DNA of 15,702 bases, from contig DAOUAJ010000019.1 in NCBI GenBank assembly GCA_034433615.1, positions 1 through 15,702 on the forward strand, in the 5' to 3' direction. Within the stretch, counting starts at the first letter, position 1. Every line of letters begins with the position of its first letter. The position numbers and the translations under genes were made by a program. This document shows positions 6,404 through 14,196 of the stretch, one piece after another. A model generated the notes under the pieces. It did not search any database. It worked only from the letters and a program-made list of their open reading frames with translations, and had not been told where the DNA came from. The DNA is from DAOUAJ01 sp034433615 (GTDB taxonomy: Bacteria > Chloroflexota > Anaerolineae > DUEN01).

Positions 6404-7590
6404 CTTTGCTCACCTTGGCCGCTCAAGTACGTCGTCGTGGCTTCCACTAAGATAGCGACGCCCAGTGGTAGCGCCGCTTCGTCGAAATCGAAGCGCGGAT
6501 GGTGATGGGGATGGTCCAGACCGCGCTCAGGATTCATCGAGCCCAGGAAGAAAAAGCAGCCGGGGACGCGGTTCAGGAACTCCGCCATGTCCTCAGAGAC
6601 CATCACCGGTGTCGTCGAGCTTACTGACGCATCTCCCAACATCCGGCGAGCTGCTCTGGCCACCAGCGAGGCAACGACCGGATCGTTCACCACGGCCGGA
6701 GCTGCTTGCTCCAATTCCAGCTTGAACGTTGCGCCAAACGCCTGGGCCACACCTATCGTCACCTGGTGCAGGCGTTCCTTCACCTGGGCCATGATCTGAT
6801 TGTCAAATGCCCGAATGGTGCCGCTCAACTCAGCCCGGTCGGCGATGACATTGAAGGCATGACCAGCGTGGAACGTGCCCACACTCAACACAGCGGTCTC
6901 AGTGGGATTGACGTTGCGGCTGACGATAGTCTGGAGCGCGGTGACCGCATGGGCCGCCGTCACCAGCGCGTCCACCGTCTCATGGGGCATAGCCCCATGG
7001 CCGCCGCGACCGTGAATCGTGAGCTTGAAGTGAGTGGCCGCCGCCATCAACGGCCCCGCCTGGACGATGGCCCGCCCCACCGGCAGTGAGTTCCACAGGT
7101 GTAAGCCCAGAGCTACGTCGGGAGCTGGATTCTCCAGTACGCCATCGGCGACCATGGCCCGCGCGCCGCCTGTCATCTCCTCCGCTGGCTGAAAGACTAA
7201 CTTGACCCGCCCACTCAACGCATCTCGATGCCGGGCCAGCAACGCGGCTACCCCCAGGCCGATCGCCGTATGGCCGTCGTGGCCACAGGCGTGCATCTTC
7301 CCCGGGACCTGAGAGACGTACTCCATCTCATTGGCCTCTTCGATGGGCAGCGCGTCCATGTCGAAGCGCAGCAACACCGTTTTGCCCGGCCGTGCCCCCT
7401 CCAGAAGGCCAACAACGCCGGTCTTGCCCACTCCGGTCCGCACCTGGTACCCCAGCCGTCCCAGATGATCGGCCACGAGGGCTGCCGTCCGCCTCTCCTC
7501 AAAGGCCAGCTCCGGGTGGCGATGCAAATCCCGTCGCCAGGCCGCAAGCTGATCCATCAGCGCCTGCGCTTCTGAGTGAAAATCTGGCAT
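6400..7590 (-). CDS. M20 family amidohydrolase (hippurate/N-acyl amino acid hydrolase type)
   Basis: Cytoplasmic zinc (or Mn/Co) amidohydrolase of the M20D group, which removes acyl groups from N-acyl amino acids such as hippurate. All metal-site motifs are present: MHACGHDGH (99-107, C102 and H104), QPAEE (134-138), GLHLWN (162-167, H164) and the C-terminal DHPHHHPRFDFDE (359-371). The dimerisation-domain HGRGGHGAMPHE (193-204) is also there. Length of 396 residues is typical. The N-terminal RRDLHRHPELAFEE (19-32) is a family hallmark. The ATG at 7590 has a weak G-rich ribosome site. Its stop overlaps the next gene by 4 bases and a LysE exporter follows, suggesting hydrolysis coupled to export. 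Exact substrate unknown. Confidence 0.93.
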   Translation of the reverse strand: MPDFHSEAQALMDQLAAWRRDLHRHPELAFEERRTAALVADHLGRLGYQVRTGVGKTGVVGLLEGARPGKTVLLRFDMDALPIEEANEMEYVSQVPGKMHACGHDGHTAIGLGVAALLARHRDALSGRVKLVFQPAEEMTGGARAMVADGVLENPAPDVALGLHLWNSLPVGRAIVQAGPLMAAATHFKLTIHGRGGHGAMPHETVDALVTAAHAVTALQTIVSRNVNPTETAVLSVGTFHAGHAFNVIADRAELSGTIRAFDNQIMAQVKERLHQVTIGVAQAFGATFKLELEQAAPAVVNDPVVASLVARAARRMLGDASVSSTTPVMVSEDMAEFLNRVPGCFFFLGSMNPERGLDHPHHHPRFDFDEAALPLGVAILVEATTTYLSGQGEQR

Positions 7591-7651
7591 AGTTTTACCC
7601 CACGAGCCAGCGAATCAGCAACTCTGCACGTCCCTATGCTGCTACGCGCTT

Positions 7652-8195
7652 GTCAGCGAAATCGCAAGGGAAATTCACCAAGTATCTCCACCAGACATTA
7701 TACAACATCTTAATCTGCTAGAGGCGACTCACTTATTTGAGCGGTTGCCAGCTTACACTGTCAGCCGTACTGCCCGGCTGGTAAAGGCGCCCAAAGCGTT
7801 CTGGAATGATCCAGGGCTGGCGGTATTTCTGGCTGGCCACTTTTCTGGTGACGAACTCCGTGGAGCGCGCGAAGGGGGCGCCTTCTTCGAGATGCCGATC
7901 TATCACCATCTGCAGGTGCTCGCGGGCCTGCTGCCCCCCCTCTGCCCGTCTTTACTACTGGCGTACGCGCAGTGGGACCGAAGGGGATTTCGTCCTCGAG
8001 CACGGAGGCCGGCTACTGGGCATTGAAGTCAAACGGACGCAGCATCCTGGGTATGACGATTGCGCCGGCCTGGTATAATTCCTGGCCGGGCACCCACAGG
8101 CGGTGGGAGAACTGTTGCTGCACGGCGGTCGGGAAATCCGCAGAATGGGTGAGAAGATCATGGCGTTGCCCTGGACCATGATCCGGATAGCCGGT
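7652..8195 (+). pseudogene. Decayed C-terminal part of a DUF4143/AAA ATPase
   Basis: The only plus-strand coding signal. In one frame (from about 7694) the translation reads LNLLEATHLFERLPAYTVSRT, then RLVKAPKAFWNDPGLAVFLAGHF, up to about 7930; this is the characteristic DUF4143 domain of single-gene AAA ATPases. At a run of seven C (7934-7940) the frame shifts, and the text continues as ARLYYWRTRSGTEGDFVLEHG and LLGIEVKRTQHPGYDDCAGL. It hits an in-frame TAA at 8076-8078 and then resumes as GHPQAVGELLLHGGREIRRMGEKI to about 8190. The ATPase (P-loop) half and the start are gone. A faint resemblance may extend left to about 7610. Decay by frameshift, stop and 5' truncation is clear; the family call is from memory of the domain pattern. 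Confidence 0.8.
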
Positions 8196-8214
8196 GAAAA
8201 CTCTCGACTGAAGC

Positions 8215-8988
8215 CTACTGCGCCGTCCAGCCGCCGTCTACCACCACCAGGGTGCCGGTCATGAAGCGGGAGGCCTCCGAGGCCATGAAGATGATGGCTC
8301 CATCCAGATCCTTCGGCTCGCCCCAGCGCCCCAGCGGGATCCTCTGCTGAAATGATTCATACGCCTGCGGGTCCTGCCGGAAGACCTCGTTGAGGGCGGT
8401 CATGATCGGGCCGGGGCAGAGGGCGTTGACGGTGATGCCGTAGGGTGCCCACTCCAGCGCCAGCGACTTGGTCATCTGGATGAGGCCCCCCTTGCTGGCC
8501 GCGTAGGGCGTGCGCTCCGGCAGGGCCACCAATCCCATCGTCGAGCTAACATTGATGACGCGGCCCCAGCGCTGGGCGATCAGGTGTGGCCCGACGGCGC
8601 GGGCGCACAGCCAGGGGCCAGTGAGGTTCGTCTCGATCACCTGGTGCCAGGCATCTTCTTCCAGTTCCACGATAGGGCCGCGGAGGTTGACGCCGGCATT
8701 ATTGACTAGGATGTCCACCCGGCCCAGCGTGCGCGCCACCTCGTCCACCATGGCAGCCACATCGCTGGCGCGGGTGACGTCCGCCTGGACCGGGATCACG
8801 CGCCGTCCCGTGGCCTGGGCGATCTCATCGGCCGCGGCCGCCGCGTCCTCCAGGCGGCGGCTGCTGATGGCGACGTCCGCGCCGGCGCCCGCCAGCGCGG
8901 CAGCCATCGCTTTGCCCAACCCCTTGCTGCCACCCGTGACCAGGGCGACACGCCCGTCCAGCCGGAAGATGTCAAGCGAGCCTGCCAA
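8215..8988 (-). CDS. Short-chain dehydrogenase/reductase (SDR)
   Basis: NAD(P)-dependent oxidoreductase of the classical SDR family, cytosolic. Seen, numbered from the chosen start: cofactor motif TGGSKGLG (18-25), NNAG (96-99), Asn121, catalytic Ser148/149 in VSST, Tyr162 and Lys166 in YAASK, and the PGPI segment after the active site. Length of 257 residues is standard. The overall pattern (SLDIFRLDGRVALVTGGSKGLG at the start) is close to gluconate 5-dehydrogenase-like enzymes, but the substrate cannot be fixed. The open frame extends to 9030. The TTG at 8988 has AGGAGG 6 bases upstream and gives MAGSLDIFRLDG, so I chose it. It lies 70 bases after the flavin reductase gene, with a 6-bp hairpin (9036-9053) between. 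Confidence 0.9.
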   Translation of the reverse strand: MAGSLDIFRLDGRVALVTGGSKGLGKAMAAALAGAGADVAISSRRLEDAAAAADEIAQATGRRVIPVQADVTRASDVAAMVDEVARTLGRVDILVNNAGVNLRGPIVELEEDAWHQVIETNLTGPWLCARAVGPHLIAQRWGRVINVSSTMGLVALPERTPYAASKGGLIQMTKSLALEWAPYGITVNALCPGPIMTALNEVFRQDPQAYESFQQRIPLGRWGEPKDLDGAIIFMASEASRFMTGTLVVVDGGWTAQ

Positions 8989-9058
8989 TGCAATCCTCCT
9001 CCAAACCACCTCCGCCTGGCGTGAAGGCACTGCTCGGCCTTAGCCAGAAGGCCAGCGA

Positions 9059-9562
9059 TCAGCCGCCGTAGGACCAGGGGGTGTCCCGCAAGGCGAGGGG
9101 TTTCCGGGCAGGGTTCACTCTGCCTGCCCCAACCTCTCCAACGACGATGGCGTGGTCGCCCGTCTGGCACGCTTCCTCTACCACCCGACACTCGATCCAG
9201 GCGGCCGCATCCTTCAAGACCGGGACACCCGTCTCACCGATCTCATACGGGTAGCCGCCGAGGGTCCTGGCCTCCGTGTCTGCCTCCACGAACTTGAAGA
9301 ACGTAGAGGCCATCTCGTCCTGCCCCTCGCCGACTACGTTGACGCAAAAGGCTCCCGCTTTCTTGACGACTTCGTAGATGCGGGTGTCGCGCTTGAGGCC
9401 CACGGCGAGCAGGCGCGGCTTGAACGATGCCTGGGTGACCCAACTGACCGTCGCGGCGTGCACTTCGCCGTCGGTGGCCGCGGTCAGCACGTACAGGCCG
9501 TAGGTGATGGTGCGCATGGCTTTGCGCACGTCGGCAATGGGTGCGGTCATCTCAGGTGTCAT
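9059..9562 (-). CDS. Flavin reductase-like, FMN-binding protein
   Basis: The 167-residue product belongs to the flavin reductase-like split-barrel flavoproteins, which bind FMN and either reduce free flavin with NAD(P)H or act as small electron-transfer partners. Seen: MRTITYGLYVLTA (16-28), the flavin-site stretch ATVSWVTQASFKPRLLAVGL (37-56), the AFCVNVVGEGQ segment (71-81), and CRVVEEACQTGDHAIVVGEV near the end, where the conserved GDH is visible. The ATG at 9562 follows GGAGAAACCC. It sits between the DUF1786 gene (37-base gap) and an SDR gene, so it could supply reduced flavin to a neighbour, though no partner oxygenase is present. Confidence 0.88.
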   Translation of the reverse strand: MTPEMTAPIADVRKAMRTITYGLYVLTAATDGEVHAATVSWVTQASFKPRLLAVGLKRDTRIYEVVKKAGAFCVNVVGEGQDEMASTFFKFVEADTEARTLGGYPYEIGETGVPVLKDAAAWIECRVVEEACQTGDHAIVVGEVGAGRVNPARKPLALRDTPWSYGG

Positions 9563-9575
9563 GGGTTTCTCCTTG

Positions 9576-9588
9576 TCCTTAGATTATA
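9576..9588 (-). promoter_or_regulatory. Possible -10 box before the flavin reductase gene
   Basis: A perfect TATAAT on the minus strand (9583-9588) lies 20 bases before the ATG at 9562. No convincing -35 is present at 16-18 bases; the nearest is a weak CTTGTG in the end of the DUF1786 gene. If real, the leader would be about 14 bases. Confidence 0.3.
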
Positions 9589-9599
9589 GTTTCAGCATT

Positions 9600-10727
9600 T
9601 TACCACAAGCTGCGCCCGTAGCTGCGATCCAGGGCCGATCTGATGGGATCGGCCCAGTTTGGCTCCAGGTCGGCCACCGCCCGGATCAGCCCGAAGCAGC
9701 CGGCCGTCATCTGATCGCCGTGAGGCACGGCGAAGTAGATGGGCAGCCGGCTGTCGGCTAACAGGCCCCGGCGCGGCCCGGTGACAGCCAGGAATTCGAG
9801 CGGCACGGGGGCCAGGTCCAGAGCCAGCGCGCCGTGCCCGTGTTCAGCAAACACCTGCTCATGAGTGATGCTGCCATCGGCCAGGGCCAGCAGCCAGCGT
9901 TCTAGGTTCGCTCGATCCAGCAGGCCGGTGTGGTGCTCGAACAGCCGGGTGATCTGGCCGTCCCGGTATTGAAACGCCAGGCAGTGAAAGTTTCCCACAT
10001 TAGCGATCTGCGCGTCCGGCCGCGCGCGGACGGCCGGATCGTCGAGGGCGCCCAGGACGGCCGCGGGCGCGGTGTCCATCACGTAGACGGGCAGGCCGCT
10101 CTGCTGGACGGCCGTGTCCGCCACCGCTCGCAGCCGGGTCATGATCTTGGGGATGGCATCGGCGCGAAAGGCGAAAGTGGACAGCCGTGGGTTCATCCTC
10201 AGCCGTTCGGCCAGATAATCCAGCCGGAACTGGCGGTCGCTGACGTGGGGGGGCGCGTTGCCGTGATCGAACACGGCGACGGCCAGTGCGTCCGGGCGCA
10301 GGTTTACGCCGAAAACGGCAAAGGCGCTGCGAATGGCCTGGTAATCCAGGTCACGCATCTCCACATGGACAAACCTGTTCCGCCGCGTCAGCGCCATCGC
10401 CTCGTCCTCCGACACAATCTGCACACCTAGATCGCGCTGCACGACGTCCAGGTCATCATTGAAGGAGCGGGCGGCGTCCGGCGTGGCATAGATCGGCAGG
10501 CCAGCCTTGCGATGATCGGCCGCGGCCCAGGCATTAGGGCCGCCGCCCATGATGACGCCGGTGAGCACGACACCGCGGCGTTGGGCGGTCGCCTGGCGGA
10601 TTCGTCCAGCCACCAGCAGCGTCGGCGACGGCATGACCATCTTCAGGCAATTCTCGGGGTCACGCTCGCTATCGAACAACAGAATGTCCTGAGTCCCGGT
10701 CCCTACATCCACAGCCAGAATCTGCAT
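9600..10727 (-). CDS. DUF1786 family protein (ASKHA-like fold)
   Basis: The 375-residue product matches the pattern of DUF1786, a family often labelled 'putative pyruvate formate-lyase activating enzyme'. That label looks unsupported here: there is no CxxxCxxC radical-SAM motif. Instead the N-terminus MQILAVDVGTGTQDILLFDS (1-20) is a phosphate-1-like loop of actin/hexokinase/Hsp70-type (ASKHA) proteins, and TGVIMGGGP (56-64) resembles a second glycine-rich loop. ANVGNFHCLAF in the C-terminal half is another plausible nucleotide-site element. So it may be an ATP-dependent activator or kinase-like protein (inference). The ATG at 10727 follows GAGG. It lies 81 bases after lipA on the same strand. 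Function unknown. Confidence 0.82.
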   Translation of the reverse strand: MQILAVDVGTGTQDILLFDSERDPENCLKMVMPSPTLLVAGRIRQATAQRRGVVLTGVIMGGGPNAWAAADHRKAGLPIYATPDAARSFNDDLDVVQRDLGVQIVSEDEAMALTRRNRFVHVEMRDLDYQAIRSAFAVFGVNLRPDALAVAVFDHGNAPPHVSDRQFRLDYLAERLRMNPRLSTFAFRADAIPKIMTRLRAVADTAVQQSGLPVYVMDTAPAAVLGALDDPAVRARPDAQIANVGNFHCLAFQYRDGQITRLFEHHTGLLDRANLERWLLALADGSITHEQVFAEHGHGALALDLAPVPLEFLAVTGPRRGLLADSRLPIYFAVPHGDQMTAGCFGLIRAVADLEPNWADPIRSALDRSYGRSLW

Positions 10728-10808
10728 CAGTCCGCCTCAAGTGCTTCAAAACGATCATCTCATCTTTCCAACGCTTCCAATTTCCCTCCAAACCTGACCT
10801 GGAGAAGC

Positions 10809-11756
10809 TCAACCCCCGTTGCCTGGAGCTTGGAGTGGCTCCGTGTGTCCGGCCGCCTGCTCGGCGTGATAGCTGGAGCGCACCAGCGGCCCCGACTCCA
10901 CCCAGCGGAACCCCCGGGCCAGCCCTTCTTCGCGCAGCCGCTCGAACTCCTCTGGCGTGTAGTATCGCACGATGGGGAGATGGAACCGCGATGGCTGCAG
11001 GTACTGGCCCACGGTCAGGATGTCCACGCGCTGGGCACGCAGATCGTCCATCACCTGGAGCAGTTCGTCCCATTCCTCGCCCAATCCCACCATGATGCCC
11101 GACTTGGTGAGGCCGTCGGGCACCATCTCTTTGGCCCGGCGCAGCAATTCCAACGAGCGCTCGTACCTGGCCTGGGGGCGGACAGTCCGGTAGAGGCGGG
11201 GCACGGTCTCTATATTGTGGTTCAAGATCTCCGGGCGGGCGTCCATCACAGTCCGCAGGGCTTCCCAGTTCCCCTTGAAGTCGGGGATGAGCACCTCTAC
11301 CGAGCAGCCGGGGACCAGCTCGCGAATCCGGCGGATCGTCTCCGCGAAGACCCAGGCGCCGCCGTCTGGCTGCTCATCCCGGTTGACCGAGGTGAGCACG
11401 GCGTGGCGCAGGTGCATCGCCTGCACCGTCTCGGCCACCCGGCGTGGCTCGTCGGGGTCAAGGGGGGCCGGGCGTCCCGTCTTGATCTTGCAGAAGCCGC
11501 AGGAGCGCGTGCAGGTGTCGCCCATCAGGAGGAAGGTGGCGGTCCCCCGCCCCCAGCACTCACTGATGTTGGGGCAGCCGGCCTCCTCGCATACTGTGTG
11601 CAGCGATTGTCCGCGCATCAACCCCTGGATGCGGCGATAATTGGGCGTATCCTGGGCGCGCACTCGCAGCCAGGGCGGGCGCCGGCCGCGCGTCAATTGC
11701 CCGGCGCCGCCCGTGGTTGCCGTCTCAGGACAAAGCGAGTTCGCTCGGTCAGACAT
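10809..11756 (-). CDS. lipA: Lipoyl synthase
   Basis: Radical-SAM enzyme that inserts two sulfurs into octanoyl groups on the lipoyl carrier proteins (E2 subunits, GcvH) to make lipoyl cofactor in the cytosol. Both clusters are visible: the auxiliary-cluster cysteines C56, C61 and C67 in CEEAGCPNISECW, the radical-SAM cysteines C82, C86 and C89 in CTRSCGFC, and the C-terminal RSSYHAEQ containing the serine ligand of the auxiliary cluster. TSVNRDE-PDGGA and NHNIETVPRLY are family hallmarks. Length of 315 residues is normal. The ATG at 11756 has only a weak ribosome site. It follows the Rpn-like gene by 16 bases and lpd lies just beyond, so the two lipoate genes are in one transcription unit. 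No lipB or lplA is in view. Confidence 0.97.
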   Translation of the reverse strand: MSDRANSLCPETATTGGAGQLTRGRRPPWLRVRAQDTPNYRRIQGLMRGQSLHTVCEEAGCPNISECWGRGTATFLLMGDTCTRSCGFCKIKTGRPAPLDPDEPRRVAETVQAMHLRHAVLTSVNRDEQPDGGAWVFAETIRRIRELVPGCSVEVLIPDFKGNWEALRTVMDARPEILNHNIETVPRLYRTVRPQARYERSLELLRRAKEMVPDGLTKSGIMVGLGEEWDELLQVMDDLRAQRVDILTVGQYLQPSRFHLPIVRYYTPEEFERLREEGLARGFRWVESGPLVRSSYHAEQAAGHTEPLQAPGNGG

Positions 11757-11772
11757 CGGAAATATCCGCTTT

Positions 11773-12717
11773 CTAATCCTGGCCTGCTACAACCTTCTGA
11801 AACGCTGCCAGGTCGGGCGCTTGCAACGCCTCATCCACCAGCGGATCCAGTTGCTCCACCGTCAACCGCTGCAACTGCACCAGCAGACTGAACGGCACTT
11901 CCCCAAAGCGCCACTGGAGAATCCGTAGCACGTCCGCCAGGCGTGTCTGGAGGGTTCCTTGCTGGATCCCTTGCTGAAATCCTTGTTGCAGCCCCTGTTG
12001 CAACCCCTGCTGCAACCCCTGCTGCAACCCTTCTTGCAGTTTCTCATCTAGCCAATCTTCGATAAACGTAGCCTCGCGCATCATCTCTACCTCCTCGCGG
12101 AAGAAATGCCAGAGAAACTCCTTGTCAAAGTAGCGCGCTCCGATCGTCACAGCACACGATAAGAGATTCGCTCGCTTGCGTTGGTCCGTCTCGCGCAGGA
12201 TCAGATCCCGCTCCTGCGCCAGCACGCGGGCCTCCGGTTTGCCCGGCGCCAGCATGATCAACAGGGGCGCCAGCTCCGGCCAACGCCCTTGCGCGATCTC
12301 GTCGGCGTACTCCCACAGCTTGACCACCGGATACTCAAAGCGGTTGACGACCACTCCCCCCACTTCTACCTGGTAAGCATTTGGTAAGGGGTCGCTGCGC
12401 CGCGCCAGGTAAAAGACCACTGTCAGCACAGGCAGATTCAGTTGTCGGGTCAGCAGCGCTGAGTACACAAAGAGCCGCTGCGGCACATCGGTCCGATGCT
12501 CCGTCTGAAACTCGATGTGCAGCGCGTACTCCTGGGTCCCATCGGTCACGCGGTGCACAAAGTCCACCCGCTCTTCGGGAATGACCAGTTCCACATTTTC
12601 CAGTGTGCCCACCACCTGCAACGGGGCATTGGGCAACGCCAGCTCCAGGAGACGCGAGGCGTACTCTCGCGCCATCACCTTGAGCACTCGATCAAACGGA
12701 GTGAGTTGAGCGGCCAT
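11773..12717 (-). CDS. Rpn/YhgA-like PD-(D/E)XK nuclease with DUF4351-type C-terminus
   Basis: This 314-residue protein resembles the Rpn (recombination-promoting nuclease, transposase-like) group. Seen: N-terminal FDRVLKVMAREYASRLLELAL, a PD-(D/E)XK-like core with D52 in ERVDFV and E69-x-Q71 in HIEFQTEH, then the LARRSDPLPNAYQV and FEYPVVKLWEY segments. A seven-unit tetrapeptide repeat (L/F/I)Q(Q/E)G occupies residues 227-254. A C-terminal helical domain follows (VLRILQWRFGEVP and LTVEQLDPLVDEAL), like DUF4351. The ATG at 12717 follows AAAGGG. It sits between lpd (20 bases) and lipA (16 bases), an odd place for a mobile-type nuclease. DNA cleavage in recombination or phage defence is suggested for the family; none is shown here. 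Confidence 0.85.
   Translation of the reverse strand: MAAQLTPFDRVLKVMAREYASRLLELALPNAPLQVVGTLENVELVIPEERVDFVHRVTDGTQEYALHIEFQTEHRTDVPQRLFVYSALLTRQLNLPVLTVVFYLARRSDPLPNAYQVEVGGVVVNRFEYPVVKLWEYADEIAQGRWPELAPLLIMLAPGKPEARVLAQERDLILRETDQRKRANLLSCAVTIGARYFDKEFLWHFFREEVEMMREATFIEDWLDEKLQEGLQQGLQQGLQQGLQQGFQQGIQQGTLQTRLADVLRILQWRFGEVPFSLLVQLQRLTVEQLDPLVDEALQAPDLAAFQKVVAGQD
11956..12039 (-). repeat. Seven-unit 12-bp tandem repeat coding LQQG
   Basis: Seven consecutive 12-bp units encode LQEG, LQQG (four times), FQQG and IQQG inside the Rpn-like gene. The central units (plus-strand text CAACCCCTGCTG and close variants) are nearly identical. In-frame gain or loss of units would change protein length without a frameshift. 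Such repeats are common between the nuclease core and the C-terminal domain in this family. Confidence 0.85.
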
Positions 12718-12737
12718 ACCCTTTCACTTTCGTTACG

Positions 12738-14168
12738 CTACATATGGATCGCCTGCCCCAGCGTCGCATGGGCAGCCTCCATCAAAACTTCCGACAGCGT
12801 AGGATGCGCATAGACGCTGCGGGCGATCTCTTCAACCGTCAGCTCCCAGGTGCGCGCCAGCACCAGTTCCGGCAACAGTTCTGTCACCTCAGGGCCGATC
12901 AGATGAGCGCCCAGGATCTCGCCGTATTTGGCGTCGGCGATGATCTTGACGAATCCCTCGCGCTCGCCCAGCCCCAGCGCCTTGCCGTTAGCTATGAAGT
13001 TAAATTTACCGACTTTGACCTCGTGGCCGCGCTCACGAGCCTGCGCCTCGGTCAATCCCAAAGAGGCCACCTGCGGCTGGCAATAGATGCAGCGCGGCAT
13101 CCAGGCGTAGTCCTCGATAGGCTTCGTCTCATGGCCAGCGATGTGCTCGGCGGCCACAATCCCCTGCGCGGACGCTACGTGCGCCAGCGGCATCTTGCCC
13201 GTCAGGTCACCGATGGCGTAGATGCCAGGCACGTTGGTGCGCATGTAGCCGTCCACGACCACGGCCCCGCGCTCCACTCTGACCCCTACTTTTTCCAGTC
13301 CCAGATTCTCGGAGTTAGGCTGCACGCCGATAGCGATCAGAGCCACGTCCCCTTCCAGCGTTTGTGGTCCGCCGGGGGAGGAAACAGTCACGCGCACACC
13401 CTGCTCCCCCGTTTCCACTTTCTCAACCCGGGTATCGGTGTGGATTTTGATGTCGCGATGTCCAAATGCTCGCGCCAGTTCCTTGCTGATCTCCTCGTCT
13501 TCCAGCGGCGCGATGCGGGGTAGCATCTCCACGAGGGTTACCTCGGCCCCGTACGAGCGGAAGATGTGTGCGAACTCCAGGCCGATGGGGCCGGCCCCCA
13601 CCACGATAATGCGGGCGGGCACCGCGGTGAGCGCCAGCGCTTCCCGGCTGCTAATCACCCGCTGGCCGTCAATGGTCACGCCGGGAATGGAGCGAGGCCG
13701 GGCGCCGGTGGCCAGGATGATGTTCCTGGTGTTCAGCGTGCCGTCGAACTTTTGGCCACCGACGGCGGGCGCGTCCGGCACGGCGGTCACATCCACCTGG
13801 GTTGCAGAGCGCAGTCGGGCCACCCCCTGGAACACGTCAATCTTATTCTTCTTCATAAGGAACTGAACGCCCTTGACCAGCCTGTCGCTGACCTGGCGGC
13901 TGCGCTTTTGAGCCTGGCTGTAATCCACTTTGAGATTGTCAAAGCTGAAGCCGAACTCTTTCCCTCGCCCTAGCAGGTCTACAATCTCGGCGTTGCGCAG
14001 GAGCGCCTTTGTGGGGATGCACCCCCAGTTGAGGCAGGTGCCCCCCAGGTGCTCGCGGTCTGTCAATGCGACTTTCAGACCCAACTGTGCAGCGCGAATG
14101 GCGGCCACATAGCCGCCCGGCCCGCCACCGATGACCACGACATCATAGATACCAGCAGGGGTTGACAT
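12738..14168 (-). CDS. lpdA: Dihydrolipoamide dehydrogenase (E3)
   Basis: FAD- and NAD-dependent flavoprotein that reoxidises dihydrolipoyl groups in the pyruvate/2-oxoacid dehydrogenase complexes and the glycine cleavage system. Seen: FAD site VVIGGGPGGYVAA (about 11-23), redox disulfide C45/C50 in GGTCLNWGCIPTK, NAD site IIVVGAGPIGLEFA, second FAD site YAIGDLTG, and the C-terminal active-site HPTLSE (H455, E460). All catalytic residues are intact and length of 476 residues is normal. The frame could begin at ATG 14192, but the ATG at 14168 follows AAGGAGG with a 7-base spacing and gives MSTPAGIYDVV. It leads the lpd, rpn, lipA run. A 67-bp palindrome lies just upstream of its ribosome site. 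No E1/E2 genes are in the window. Confidence 0.97.
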   Translation of the reverse strand: MSTPAGIYDVVVIGGGPGGYVAAIRAAQLGLKVALTDREHLGGTCLNWGCIPTKALLRNAEIVDLLGRGKEFGFSFDNLKVDYSQAQKRSRQVSDRLVKGVQFLMKKNKIDVFQGVARLRSATQVDVTAVPDAPAVGGQKFDGTLNTRNIILATGARPRSIPGVTIDGQRVISSREALALTAVPARIIVVGAGPIGLEFAHIFRSYGAEVTLVEMLPRIAPLEDEEISKELARAFGHRDIKIHTDTRVEKVETGEQGVRVTVSSPGGPQTLEGDVALIAIGVQPNSENLGLEKVGVRVERGAVVVDGYMRTNVPGIYAIGDLTGKMPLAHVASAQGIVAAEHIAGHETKPIEDYAWMPRCIYCQPQVASLGLTEAQARERGHEVKVGKFNFIANGKALGLGEREGFVKIIADAKYGEILGAHLIGPEVTELLPELVLARTWELTVEEIARSVYAHPTLSEVLMEAAHATLGQAIHM

Positions 14169-14196
14169 GGTTGCGCCTCCTTGCTTTATCATCAGT

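Noticed and set aside
8073..8078. TATAAT on the plus strand
   Set aside because: It arises from the decayed DUF4143 coding text at its internal stop, has no -35 partner and precedes no plus-strand gene.
9036..9053. GGCCTT/AAGGCC hairpin between flavin reductase and SDR genes as a terminator
   Set aside because: The 6-bp stem is short and there is no T run on either side; too weak to call.
10512..11891. 459-residue plus-strand open frame
   Set aside because: It runs antisense across DUF1786, lipA and the Rpn-like gene, which are clearly real. The translation is low-complexity and Gly/Pro/His/Arg-rich, typical of a shadow frame in high-G+C DNA.
11956..12039. Repeats considered as a CRISPR array
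   Set aside because: The units are contiguous 12-mers without spacers and encode a regular LQQG peptide inside a gene.
12744..13523. 259-residue plus-strand open frame opposite lpd
   Set aside because: It is wholly antisense to lpd, has no family resemblance, and lacks a ribosome site.
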